In this document: positions 26,250 to 34,088 of the stretch, one piece after another
Position numbering within the stretch: the stretch's first letter is position 1
Layout of the letters: each line of letters opens with the position of its first letter
Position numbers and translations under genes: made by a program
The notes under the pieces: generated by a model
What the model saw: only the letters and a program-made list of their open reading frames with translations
What the model was told of the DNA's origin: nothing
Database searches by the model: none
Assembly: GCF_009806575.1 (NCBI RefSeq)
Contig: NZ_CP047095.1
Location: 600,001-664,000 of the forward strand
Length of the DNA stretch: 64,000 bases
DNA from: Rossellomorea marisflavi
Lineage (GTDB): Bacteria; Bacillota; Bacilli; Bacillales; Bacillaceae_B
Direction of reading: 5' to 3'

Positions 26250-27695
26250 ATGATCACATTCATTGTATCGATCATCATTTTGGTCATCGGTTATTTCACG
26301 TACGGAAAATTGATTGAAAAGATCTTCGGTGTAAAGGAACAGCGTCCAACACCGGCCTATGCCAAAAAAGATGATGTCGATTACGTGCCGATGAGTACAG
26401 GGAAGAACTCCATGATCCAGCTTCTGAACATAGCGGGAGTAGGGCCGATCTTCGGACCGATCATGGGGGCGCTCTATGGTCCAGTCGCTTTTCTGTGGAT
26501 TGTTCTCGGTTCGATCTTTGCCGGAGCAGTACATGATTATCTCACGGGGATGATCTCGATTCGAAATGGAGGGGCCCATCTCCCTCAGCTAGCAGGACGT
26601 TTCCTTGGAAAAACCATGAAGCATGTGGTGAATGCCTTCTCCGTCCTGCTCTTATTGCTAGTTGGGACCGTGTTCGTGACGGCCCCGGCAGCCCTGATTG
26701 CCGATTTGACACCGGCATGGATTTCCCTTGGCGTGATCATCGCGGCGATCTTCGTGTATTATATCGCAGCCACCCTATTACCTGTTGATAAGATCATCGG
26801 CAAGGTCTACCCGCTATTCGGTGCCCTGCTATTAATCAGTGCAGTCGGGATCGGTGGTGGTCTCATCGTGACAGGGGCTGATATTCCTGAGATCACATTA
26901 GCCAATCTACATCCCGACAAGATTCCGATCTTTCCGCTCCTGTTTCTGACCATCTCATGCGGAGCGCTGTCTGGGTTCCATGCCACCCAGTCCCCGATCA
27001 TTTCCAGGACGACAAAAAATGAACGGAATGGACGAAAGATTTTTTACGGCATGATGATCCTCGAAGCGATCATCGCCATGATCTGGGCCGCGGCTGCCAT
27101 GAGCATCTTCCCGGCGGGTGAGTTGAACAGCATCCTGGCTGAATCAGGTCCAGCCGGAGTTGTCAGCGAGGTCTCCATGCTCATGCTCGGGTCCATTGGC
27201 GGAACCCTTGCCATCCTCGGTGTCATCGTATTGCCGATCACATCTGGCGATACATCTTTCAGAAGTGCCAGGATGATCATCGCAGACTATATCAACGTCA
27301 AACAGCTTAAGATCACGAACCGACTCTGGATCGCTCTGCCGCTATTCGTCGTTTCCATCGCACTGACCCAGATCGATTTTAATATCTTATGGAGATATTT
27401 CTCTTGGGCCAACCAATCGACAGCCATGATTGCCCTTTGGGTCGGAGCTATGTACCTCGGTTTGCAGAGAAAGCCGCACTGGGTCGCGACGCTACCTGCG
27501 ATCTTCATGACCATGGTGACCTTCACCTATATCCTGAATGCCCCGATCGGATTCGGTCTTTCCATGAACCTTTCTTATCTGGGAGCCGGGCTCATCACGA
27601 CAGCAGCCATTGTCGCTTTCGCCTACACGTTAAGAAAGCGGCTGGCCGGCGGAACGGAAATTGAAGTGGATGAAAAGGTTCCTGCTGCATCGTAA
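26250..27695 (+). CDS. cstA: carbon starvation protein CstA family transporter
   Basis: 481 residues with about 12-13 hydrophobic segments. CstA hallmarks are LLNIAGVGPIFGPIMGALYG near residue 55, GAVHDYLTGMISIRNGG near 100 and SGFHATQSPIISRTTKNERNGR near 250. CstA proteins import peptides or pyruvate during carbon limitation. This is a short form compared with the roughly 600-700-residue classical members and lacks the extra C-terminal helices. Single-gene unit with its own terminator. Confidence 0.88.
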   Translation: MITFIVSIIILVIGYFTYGKLIEKIFGVKEQRPTPAYAKKDDVDYVPMSTGKNSMIQLLNIAGVGPIFGPIMGALYGPVAFLWIVLGSIFAGAVHDYLTGMISIRNGGAHLPQLAGRFLGKTMKHVVNAFSVLLLLLVGTVFVTAPAALIADLTPAWISLGVIIAAIFVYYIAATLLPVDKIIGKVYPLFGALLLISAVGIGGGLIVTGADIPEITLANLHPDKIPIFPLLFLTISCGALSGFHATQSPIISRTTKNERNGRKIFYGMMILEAIIAMIWAAAAMSIFPAGELNSILAESGPAGVVSEVSMLMLGSIGGTLAILGVIVLPITSGDTSFRSARMIIADYINVKQLKITNRLWIALPLFVVSIALTQIDFNILWRYFSWANQSTAMIALWVGAMYLGLQRKPHWVATLPAIFMTMVTFTYILNAPIGFGLSMNLSYLGAGLITTAAIVAFAYTLRKRLAGGTEIEVDEKVPAAS

Positions 27696-27706
27696 CATCA
27701 AAAAAA

Positions 27707-27753
27707 TGAAAGGCATCTGCTGAGTCACGGACTCAGTGGGTGCCTCTTTTTTA
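27707..27753 (+). terminator. terminator of cstA
   Basis: AGGCATCTGCTGAGTC-acg-GACTCAGTGGGTGCCT then TTTTTT. Confidence 0.85.
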
Positions 27754-27887
27754 TCAGCGTTCCATAAGAAAGAGGTCTTTTGTTTAGAGACGACAAGACA
27801 TTTTAGCAGATAAAAAATTTTTCAGTCAGAAAACACCGCCACTGTAAGGTTTTTAGAAAATGTAGAAAAATCGGTGCGTTTTCGAAT

Positions 27888-27912
27888 GTTTATCTTTCCA
27901 AAATGATGGTAA
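27888..27912 (+). promoter_or_regulatory. candidate SigB promoter of the KGG-repeat gene
   Basis: GTTTAT (27888-27893), 13 bases, TGGTAA (27907-27912). It would give a leader of about 265 bases. Confidence 0.45.
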
Positions 27913-27917
27913 ATAAG

Positions 27918-28184
27918 CAAATATATCACACACTGAGAAGGGAGGAAATTGAAATTATGTAATTATTTTCATTGGTGGTGCAAGTCGTTGAATCTTCGGT
28001 AAAAGAAAGCAATTAGATGGATTTTACCTTTAGAACAACCTGGAAAACATGAACCTGAAAAAATCGGGAAAAGTCGGAAAATCACATGACACAACATTAT
28101 TTCTTACAACAAAACCAAGGATTGAAACCGAATACAAAACCTGATCCATAAAAAAACATCACAACTAAAAGGAGAGATTTTCCC
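27918..28184 (+). promoter_or_regulatory. long untranslated leader of the KGG-repeat gene
   Basis: No gene of size is present. A GGGAGG at 27940-27945 is followed by an isolated ATG-TAA start-stop pair (27957-27962) and by an overlapping 17-codon TTG frame (27949-28002). Either could be a ribosome-loading site; no known riboswitch was recognised. Confidence 0.35.
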
Positions 28185-28487
28185 ATGGCAAACAACAATA
28201 ACAGCAATAATAACAACACTAATAGTGGCAACAACAGCGGCAACAATAACAGCAACAACCAGAATGTAAATAGCAACAACCAAAACAACAATCATAAGAT
28301 GAGCTACGAAGAAGCTGGGCGCAAAGGTGGGGAAGCTACTTCAAACAATCACGGCAAGGAATTCTACCAGGAGATCGGAGAAAAAGGCGGACAGGCCACA
28401 TCCGATAATCATGATAAAGAATTCTACCAGGAGATTGGTGCAAAGGGCGGCAATAGCTCAAACGGTTCAAATCAATCGAATAACTGA
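28185..28487 (+). CDS. KGG-repeat stress protein with Asn-rich N-terminus (GsiB-like)
   Basis: 100 residues. Positions 3-37 are almost wholly Asn, Ser and Gly. Then come three copies of a unit of about 20 residues carrying a Gly-Gly core: YEEAGRKGGEATSNNHGKEF, YQEIGEKGGQATSDNHDKEF and YQEIGAKGGNSS. This is the KGG (stress-induced acidophilic) motif of GsiB, a hydrophilic LEA-like protein under SigB in B. subtilis. The poly-Asn head is not part of classical GsiB. Ribosome site AAAGGAGAG; a candidate SigB promoter lies 270 bases upstream. Confidence 0.85.
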   Translation: MANNNNSNNNNTNSGNNSGNNNSNNQNVNSNNQNNNHKMSYEEAGRKGGEATSNNHGKEFYQEIGEKGGQATSDNHDKEFYQEIGAKGGNSSNGSNQSNN

Positions 28488-28492
28488 TCAAC

Positions 28493-28531
28493 AAAAAGGG
28501 ACCTCTTGAAACAAGAAGGGTCCCTTTTTTA
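28493..28531 (+). terminator. terminator of the KGG-repeat gene
   Basis: AAAAAGGGACC/TCTTG...CAAGA/GGGTCCCTTTTTT hairpin. Confidence 0.9.
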
Positions 28532-28616
28532 GACGGAAAAATTACCAACGGTTGAGTGAGGAGGGATGGACATACTAAGTATGTTTCACCATTCTTTTCA
28601 TCAGGGAGTGAGGAAC

Positions 28617-28721
28617 TTGAGTAAGAAGTCCAAAAAAGACGGTGGCACCAAGCAGAATCAAAATCAAAAGCCGAAAAACAAAACATCCGGCTCGGCCAAT
28701 GGTCAAAACGGATACCATTAG
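28617..28721 (+). CDS. possible 34-residue basic small protein
   Basis: TTG start with GAGTGAGG just upstream. Lys, Gln and Asn rich (MSKKSKKDGGTKQNQNQ...), resembling minor small acid-soluble spore proteins in composition. The frame extends upstream to ATG 28566, with no better ribosome site. A hairpin with a short T tract follows at 28733-28760. Confidence 0.4.
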   Translation: MSKKSKKDGGTKQNQNQKPKNKTSGSANGQNGYH

Positions 28722-28732
28722 AGCGGAACATA

Positions 28733-28760
28733 AAAGGGGCCTTTTAAGGGCCCCGTTTCT
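28733..28760 (+). terminator. probable terminator
   Basis: GGGGCC-cttttaa-GGGCCCC followed by TTTCT. Confidence 0.55.
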
Positions 28761-28851
28761 CATGAAGGCTCCTTATGAAGAAATACCAGGTGCCAATTAT
28801 GAACCCCGTGTATTATAATGGAGTCATCCCGAATCAAAAGGAGATTCCATT

Positions 28852-29043
28852 ATGACAAATCAGGATTCGTCTAAAGAGCCGAAGAAGATCAGCCTTCAAG
28901 AGGCCATGAAGCAGCAGCTCGCCAAGAAGAAAGAAGCCCAAGCAGGTGGAAAGCAAGCCAAGAACGGTCTTGCTTCGAACCAGCGTATGCAGAGTCAACA
29001 AACGAAAAAGCCAAGCAATACCCGACGGAAAATGGGTAGCTAA
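28852..29043 (+). CDS. small basic hydrophilic protein of unknown function (63 aa)
   Basis: 63 residues, rich in Lys, Gln and Ala, with no hydrophobic segment. A strong AAAAGGAG lies 8 bases upstream of the ATG. The sequence contains KKISLQEAMKQQLAKKK and ends TRRKMGS. I do not recognise a family. A weak hairpin (29054-29074) with a T run follows. Confidence 0.6.
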   Translation: MTNQDSSKEPKKISLQEAMKQQLAKKKEAQAGGKQAKNGLASNQRMQSQQTKKPSNTRRKMGS

Positions 29044-29133
29044 TCATCAAATCGACAGTGTCCTCGTGGCCTGTCTTTTTTTATGCGCTTATGCCGTTCA
29101 TGCTTGAATTAGAATGAGAATCCGGGTCGATAA

Positions 29134-29766
29134 TCAGTCGATTCCCTTCGCTAGTGAACCTGCCTTTTTTCCTTCGATTTTGCTGAAGGCCCTAAGTCCA
29201 GTCCACATGCCCAAATAAGCAAGGACGCTCACCGAACAGAGGGGGATCAAACCAGGAAGGAGGGACACGGCACCGTACACGGCTATCCAGCCGGCAATCA
29301 TCATGACCACTTCTACCGGGGACGTCAGAGCGATCAGGAGTGCCTGCTTGATCACGGAGAAAAAACGCAACCGGAAGTGGACGTACACCGGGAAGAAGAA
29401 AAGGACCGCCAAGATGAAGCTTAATGAAATGAAAAGCAAAACGGGTACAAGGAAGGTCAGTTTTCCGCTGTTCATTTGGATGAAGAGGATATCATAATAA
29501 AGGATATATCCGATAAGCGCAAAGACAATCATGAAGCCATTAGCCCTCACAAATTCACTTCGAAAGCTTTCCCAAAATACCTTGAACATGGGGAATTCCT
29601 CATCTCCCATCAATCGTTTCCTGGCAACGGTGTGTACAGCAGCGGTAGCCGGGAAGAACCCGAAAATCCCCAGACCGGCCACTGTGAAAACCACCCACAA
29701 CAGATTCAGATAAGCAAGATGAATCACCTTCCATACGAGGTTATTAAAACGTTCCCATCCACCCAT
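29134..29766 (-). CDS. DUF624 membrane protein (YesL family)
   Basis: 210 residues with five hydrophobic segments and the DUF624 start motif WERFNNLVWKVIHLAYLNLLWVVFTVAGLGIFGFFPATAA. YesL-type proteins sit beside CUT1 sugar ABC transporters in many Bacillaceae and Paenibacillaceae; their role in transport is unproven. Here it is divergent from the binding protein of such a transporter and shares the operator region. Ribosome site GGGAGGGG. Confidence 0.85.
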   Translation of the reverse strand: MGGWERFNNLVWKVIHLAYLNLLWVVFTVAGLGIFGFFPATAAVHTVARKRLMGDEEFPMFKVFWESFRSEFVRANGFMIVFALIGYILYYDILFIQMNSGKLTFLVPVLLFISLSFILAVLFFFPVYVHFRLRFFSVIKQALLIALTSPVEVVMMIAGWIAVYGAVSLLPGLIPLCSVSVLAYLGMWTGLRAFSKIEGKKAGSLAKGID

Positions 29767-29843
29767 TCAGTCCCCTCCCTTTCTTCACTGTCTTATTACT
29801 CCACCATTCCTAATGTGGTTATAAAGACAGTGTAACCCCTTTC

Positions 29844-29855
29844 TAAAGCGCTTTA
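29844..29855. promoter_or_regulatory. 12-bp palindrome TAAAGCGCTTTA (possible cre or LacI-type site)
   Basis: Perfect palindrome with a central GCGC, imperfect against the CcpA cre consensus. A second cre-like site, TGATAGCGCTTCAA, lies at 29998-30011, 58 bases before the binding-protein start. Either could impose carbon-catabolite control. Confidence 0.4.
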
Positions 29856-29870
29856 AATGGTGTTTTATTT

Positions 29871-29895
29871 AAAGACCTTTAAGAGACTTGTCTCT
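29871..29895. promoter_or_regulatory. island operator A (half-site plus palindrome)
   Basis: AAAGAC (29871-29876) then, starting exactly 11 bp later, AGAGAC-TT-GTCTCT (29882-29895). The same arrangement recurs at 35571-35596. It lies between yesL and the ABC operon. Confidence 0.75.
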
Positions 29896-30068
29896 AAATG
29901 GAAAACAAATTAGACTTGATTTAAAGGTTTTGAATTTTTAAACAATTACGGTCGGGAAGGAGAGAATTCTGGGGGTCGATGAAATTTTGCCACAAAATGA
30001 TAGCGCTTCAAAAATGATGTTGAACTGTACTGCCTGCATCGCATTAAATTTCGAAAAGGGGAAATCGG

Positions 30069-31322
30069 ATGAAGAAAAAATGGTCATTTTTCTTAGTGCT
30101 TTTGATGACATTCAGTCTTCTGGCAGCCTGTAGCTCCAGCGGAGAGAAGTCGGGTGGGAAATCCGACGGGAAAATCTCCGGTGAGATCACGGTGTGGGTC
30201 CACCCGTATACGGGTGATGCCGATGCGGAGAAAAAAATGTGGGATCAGATCGTGGAAACGTATAAAGAAAAATTCGATGTCGATGTGAAAATCGAAACGA
30301 TTCCATGGGCCAATCGTGATCAGAAGATCCTGACGGCACTCGCTGCCAACAATGGACCGGATGTGTTTTATGCCATTCCGGATCAGATGCCGCAATATGC
30401 GAATGAAGGAATGCTCATGGAGCTTGATCCGTACTTGAAGGATAACGATATGGATGACTTTGTCGACACGTCCCTTGTTGCGACTAAATGGCAGGGCAAG
30501 ACTTACGGTCTGCCGATCCTGCAGGAAGCTTACACGTATTTCTACAATGTCGATGTGATCAAAGATATCGGGGAAGACCCAGAAAAGCTACCGACAACAT
30601 GGGATGAGTTCTCCAAATGGGCGGAAAAAGCCAAGGACAAAGGCTATTATGCCCTGAGTTATCCAGGCGGAGGTTCCATGAATGGCACGCTCTACCCGTT
30701 CATCTGGCAGGCAGGTGGAGAAGTGATCACCCAAGATGATGAAGTGAAAATCAATAACGATGCGGGAGTCAAGGCATTCGAGTACATCAATACGATGTAC
30801 GAAAAGGGATGGATCCCGAAAGATTCCGTCACCGCAATGGAGCATGATGCCTTGTGGAACGGTGGAAAACTGCTGGCCGTCCAAGGCTCTGGTATATCCC
30901 TGACCAATCTGAAGAAGAGTGATATGGCCTTTGTCATCGCACCACCCTTGAAGGATGAGAAACAGATGACGTATGGAACAACAGGCATGTTCGTTGTCCC
31001 ATCCAACAGTGACAATAAGGAAGCGGCTGCCGAATTTGTCAAAGTGGTCACGAATGCTGAAAATCAGCGCACGTTCAACACCGTTACCCAGTATATCCCG
31101 GCGCGTGAATCAGCGAAGGATATCTTCGATGATCAGGAACACCTGAAGCAACTTTCGGAGTATACGCAATATGCACTACCAGGGACGATTCATCCGATCG
31201 GACGCAACATCATGCCTGCCATCCAGGCTGAGGTGCAAACGATGATGTCAGGCAAGAAGACACCAAAAGAAGCGGCTGATGCGGCAGCAGAGGCAATCAA
31301 GACCGAGCTTTCCAAGCAATAA
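30069..31322 (+). CDS. sugar ABC transporter binding lipoprotein (CUT1, family 1)
   Basis: 417 residues. Signal peptide with lipobox LLAAC (Cys at about 21), Ser/Gly linker, then a family-1 extracellular solute-binding fold with the ITVWVHPY N-terminal strand and the motif KGYYALSYPGGGSMNGTLYPF. It would capture an oligosaccharide, glycoside or polyol outside the membrane and hand it to the two permeases encoded next. No ATPase is encoded in the operon, so a shared MsmX-type ATPase is likely, as is usual for Bacillus CUT1 systems. The ligand is unknown. Confidence 0.88.
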   Translation: MKKKWSFFLVLLMTFSLLAACSSSGEKSGGKSDGKISGEITVWVHPYTGDADAEKKMWDQIVETYKEKFDVDVKIETIPWANRDQKILTALAANNGPDVFYAIPDQMPQYANEGMLMELDPYLKDNDMDDFVDTSLVATKWQGKTYGLPILQEAYTYFYNVDVIKDIGEDPEKLPTTWDEFSKWAEKAKDKGYYALSYPGGGSMNGTLYPFIWQAGGEVITQDDEVKINNDAGVKAFEYINTMYEKGWIPKDSVTAMEHDALWNGGKLLAVQGSGISLTNLKKSDMAFVIAPPLKDEKQMTYGTTGMFVVPSNSDNKEAAAEFVKVVTNAENQRTFNTVTQYIPARESAKDIFDDQEHLKQLSEYTQYALPGTIHPIGRNIMPAIQAEVQTMMSGKKTPKEAADAAAEAIKTELSKQ

Positions 31323-31408
31323 GGACAATTGGCAGGGAGTATGGATCTTTCACAAGATTGATACTCTCTGTTCTTGATTCCAATACCAATCTACATAGAA
31401 AAAGGGTG

Positions 31409-32362
31409 ATGACACTGATTGAACCAAAGACCAATTCGGAAAGCTTCATTGCTGTCCCGCAGAAGAGATCTTTCGGGGCAAGGGTGAAGCGTGAGTGGAA
31501 TAAAAACGCCATTGTGTATGTGTTCCTCATTCCCGTCCTCATCCACTTCTTTATCTTTCAGATCTTCCCGTTTGCCTTCAGCTTTGTCCTTACTTTCCTT
31601 GACTGGAAAATCATCGGGGACCCTGAGTTCGTAGGATTGAAAAACTGGCAGCGGTTCCTTGAGGATAAGCTTGCCTGGAAGGCGATCTGGAACACGGTAT
31701 TATTCTCCATCTATTATATCATCCCGACCATGGCCCTCGGACTGATCCTTGCCTTGATCATCAACTCCGGAGTGCGGATGAAGGCACTGTTCAAGGGGAT
31801 CTTTTTCCTGCCAGTCGTCACATCATTCGTCATCATTGCAGGAATCTGGGGATGGCTGTTCAGGGGTACCGAATCGGGAATGATCAATTATCTCCTCAGT
31901 TTCATCGGAGTGGATACCCAACTGTTTCTGGCCGATTCAAGTCAGGCCCTCCTTGTCCTTGCCGGCCTCAGTGTATTCAAGGTCGCTGGCAGTACAATGA
32001 TTTATTATTTTGCCGGACTTCAGTCGGTTGATAAGCAGTTATACGAGTCGGCCAGGATCGACGGGGCGTCACCTATGAGGATCTTCTGGTCCATCACGTT
32101 CCCCTTATTGAAACCGATCCATTTTTACGTCGCCATCGTCACGACAATCGGGTCGTTCCAGATTTTCGATTCCACCTTCCTCCTGACGGGCGGTGGTCCG
32201 AATTATGCGACCACGACCATCGTATTCTATCTCTACCAGCAGGGATTCGGCGGCCTGAATTTGAGTTATGCAGCCGTTCTATCTTACGTACTATTCTTCA
32301 TCATTTTGTTCATTTCCCTCATTCAGCGCAGGTATATGGGCAAGGAGACGAAGTACTATTGA
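31409..32362 (+). CDS. sugar ABC transporter permease 1 (CUT1)
   Basis: 317 residues with six hydrophobic segments. The ATPase-contact loop ESARIDGASPMRIFWSITFPLL is near residue 225. It resembles MalF/UgpA-type permeases. The start is uncertain: the ATG at 31409 sits immediately after AAAGGG, and in-frame alternatives upstream have no better ribosome site. It follows the binding protein by 86 bases. Confidence 0.87.
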   Translation: MTLIEPKTNSESFIAVPQKRSFGARVKREWNKNAIVYVFLIPVLIHFFIFQIFPFAFSFVLTFLDWKIIGDPEFVGLKNWQRFLEDKLAWKAIWNTVLFSIYYIIPTMALGLILALIINSGVRMKALFKGIFFLPVVTSFVIIAGIWGWLFRGTESGMINYLLSFIGVDTQLFLADSSQALLVLAGLSVFKVAGSTMIYYFAGLQSVDKQLYESARIDGASPMRIFWSITFPLLKPIHFYVAIVTTIGSFQIFDSTFLLTGGGPNYATTTIVFYLYQQGFGGLNLSYAAVLSYVLFFIILFISLIQRRYMGKETKYY

Positions 32363-32392
32363 TGACTATGATAACGAATTGGGGAGTGACTG

Positions 32393-33196
32393 ATGGGGAA
32401 ATTCATTAAGTATCTGGCTTTGATCCTTCTTGCTGGCTGTTTCCTGCTGCCGTTCATCATCATGACGCTCGGGTCATTCAAGGAGATGCAGTTTGCCTTG
32501 TTGGACCCGCTATTCTGGATCCCGGATGATCCGACGATCAGCAATTACAAGTATTTGATGGGGAGCGGGATGTTCCTCAGATGGATTTTCAACTCCGTGG
32601 TGATCACGATCATCCCGGTATTCACGCAGATGTTCTTCTGCGCCATCCTGGGTTATATCTTTGCGAAAAAGCAATTCCCTGGGCGTGAGGTGATCTTCTG
32701 GGTCTTCATGGCCGTCATCATGATCCCGCAGCAGCTTCTGATCATTCCGAAGTACATCATGTTCGCCGACTTTGGATGGATCAACACGTACTGGGCACTG
32801 ATCATCCCTGAATTATGGGGGATCATGGGCGTATTCCTTGTGAGGCAGTTCCTGCAAAGCATCCCGAATGATCTCGAAGAAGCGGCGCGGATCGACGGAG
32901 CGAACGATCTGAAGGTGTTCTTCAAAGTGATCCTTCCATTATCCGTGCCCGTCATCGCAACGGTCGGGACCTTTTCCTTCATATCCAACTGGAATGACCT
33001 CTTCCAGCCATTGATCTACATGACGCAGGAGGAGATGTTTCCGGTGACGGTCGGGCTCGCCTCGATTCTCGGAAAGGAGGGGAACTTCGGTATAGAGATG
33101 GCAGGTTCGACCCTTTCATTCATCCCGACGTTCCTCATCTTCCTGTTCTTCCAGCGATACTTCACTGAAGGCATCCAGATGTCGGGATTGAAGTAG
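32393..33196 (+). CDS. sugar ABC transporter permease 2 (CUT1)
   Basis: 267 residues, MalG/UgpE type with six membrane segments and the coupling loop EEAARIDGANDLKVFFKVILPLS near residue 160. Together with permease 1 it forms the membrane channel. GGGGAGTG is its ribosome site. The next gene starts 10 bases after it. Confidence 0.9.
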   Translation: MGKFIKYLALILLAGCFLLPFIIMTLGSFKEMQFALLDPLFWIPDDPTISNYKYLMGSGMFLRWIFNSVVITIIPVFTQMFFCAILGYIFAKKQFPGREVIFWVFMAVIMIPQQLLIIPKYIMFADFGWINTYWALIIPELWGIMGVFLVRQFLQSIPNDLEEAARIDGANDLKVFFKVILPLSVPVIATVGTFSFISNWNDLFQPLIYMTQEEMFPVTVGLASILGKEGNFGIEMAGSTLSFIPTFLIFLFFQRYFTEGIQMSGLK

Positions 33197-33206
33197 GGGT
33201 GAAGGG

Positions 33207-34088
33207 ATGAGAGACCTACAGTTTGGGATGCTCGGAGTGGACACCTCCCACGGCCCTGCTTTTGCGTCGCTTTTGAATGGTTCTAACGGAAGGGGGGAAA
33301 TCCAAGGTGCAAAAATGGTGACGGCTTTTCCTGAACCTTCAGCCCTTTCGATCAGCATGGAGCGGGTGGGCCAATTCACGGAGGAGGTCCGCTCTTACGG
33401 GGTGAAAGTCACAAAGACCATCGAAGAGATGGTGGAAGGGGTGGATGCGGTCCTGATTTTGTCCGCAGACGGAGCCTGCCACCTGGATCAGTTGAAGCGG
33501 CTCGTACCATGGGGAAAACCGGTTTTTATCGATAAACCCTTTGCCCTCACCGGTGTCGACGCAGAGGAGATGAAAGAGCTTGCCCGCAGCCTCCCTGTGA
33601 TGAGTTCTTCGGCCCTTCGATTTGCAGAAGGACTGACCGTGGCTCTTGGAAAAGGAGCGGTATGCGGGGCGTCGGTCTTCGGGCCGGTGGATTTTTTAAA
33701 GGAGCGACCCGGGTTTTCGTGGTATGGCATTCACATGGTTGAGATGCTCTTTAGGGCATTAGGTACGGGGGTGAGGTCTGTACGGGCAGAGTGCGATGGG
33801 AAGGACTACATGCTGAAGGGAATATGGAAGGATGGGAGGATCGGAAAGATGAGGGGGATCGGAGAAGGTGATGCTTCATTCGGTGGGACGATCCATTACA
33901 AGGATCACTCGGAGCGGTTTGTGATCCGTAGCCATCACACCCCCTTTTACACGAGTCTGTTGGAGGCGATCATACGCTTCGTCCATGAGGGGAGGGCAGA
34001 ACCGCCGCTGGATGAGACGGTGGCTATCATCCGATTCCTTGAGGCACTGGATGTGAGCCTCAAGGAGGATCGGGTGGTGATGCTCTAA
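33207..34088 (+). CDS. Gfo/Idh/MocA-family oxidoreductase 1
   Basis: 293 residues. A Rossmann-like N-terminus (LQFGMLGVDTSHGPAFASLL) of the subgroup with a D-T-S-H motif is followed by the family motif FIDKPFAL in place of EKP, with the Lys retained. The C-terminal domain is shorter than usual. The family oxidises or reduces sugars and cyclitols with NAD(P). It is the last gene of the first operon and converges on the regulator gene with a 4-base overlap. Confidence 0.8.
   Translation: MRDLQFGMLGVDTSHGPAFASLLNGSNGRGEIQGAKMVTAFPEPSALSISMERVGQFTEEVRSYGVKVTKTIEEMVEGVDAVLILSADGACHLDQLKRLVPWGKPVFIDKPFALTGVDAEEMKELARSLPVMSSSALRFAEGLTVALGKGAVCGASVFGPVDFLKERPGFSWYGIHMVEMLFRALGTGVRSVRAECDGKDYMLKGIWKDGRIGKMRGIGEGDASFGGTIHYKDHSERFVIRSHHTPFYTSLLEAIIRFVHEGRAEPPLDETVAIIRFLEALDVSLKEDRVVML

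Noticed and set aside
28097-28295. Leu/Val-rich minus-strand frames opposite the KGG gene
   Set aside because: They are the antisense of poly-Asn codons, which yields artificial hydrophobic runs.
28320-28470. CRISPR-like short repeats
   Set aside because: The repeated DNA encodes the KGG protein units in frame; there are no unique spacers and no cas genes.
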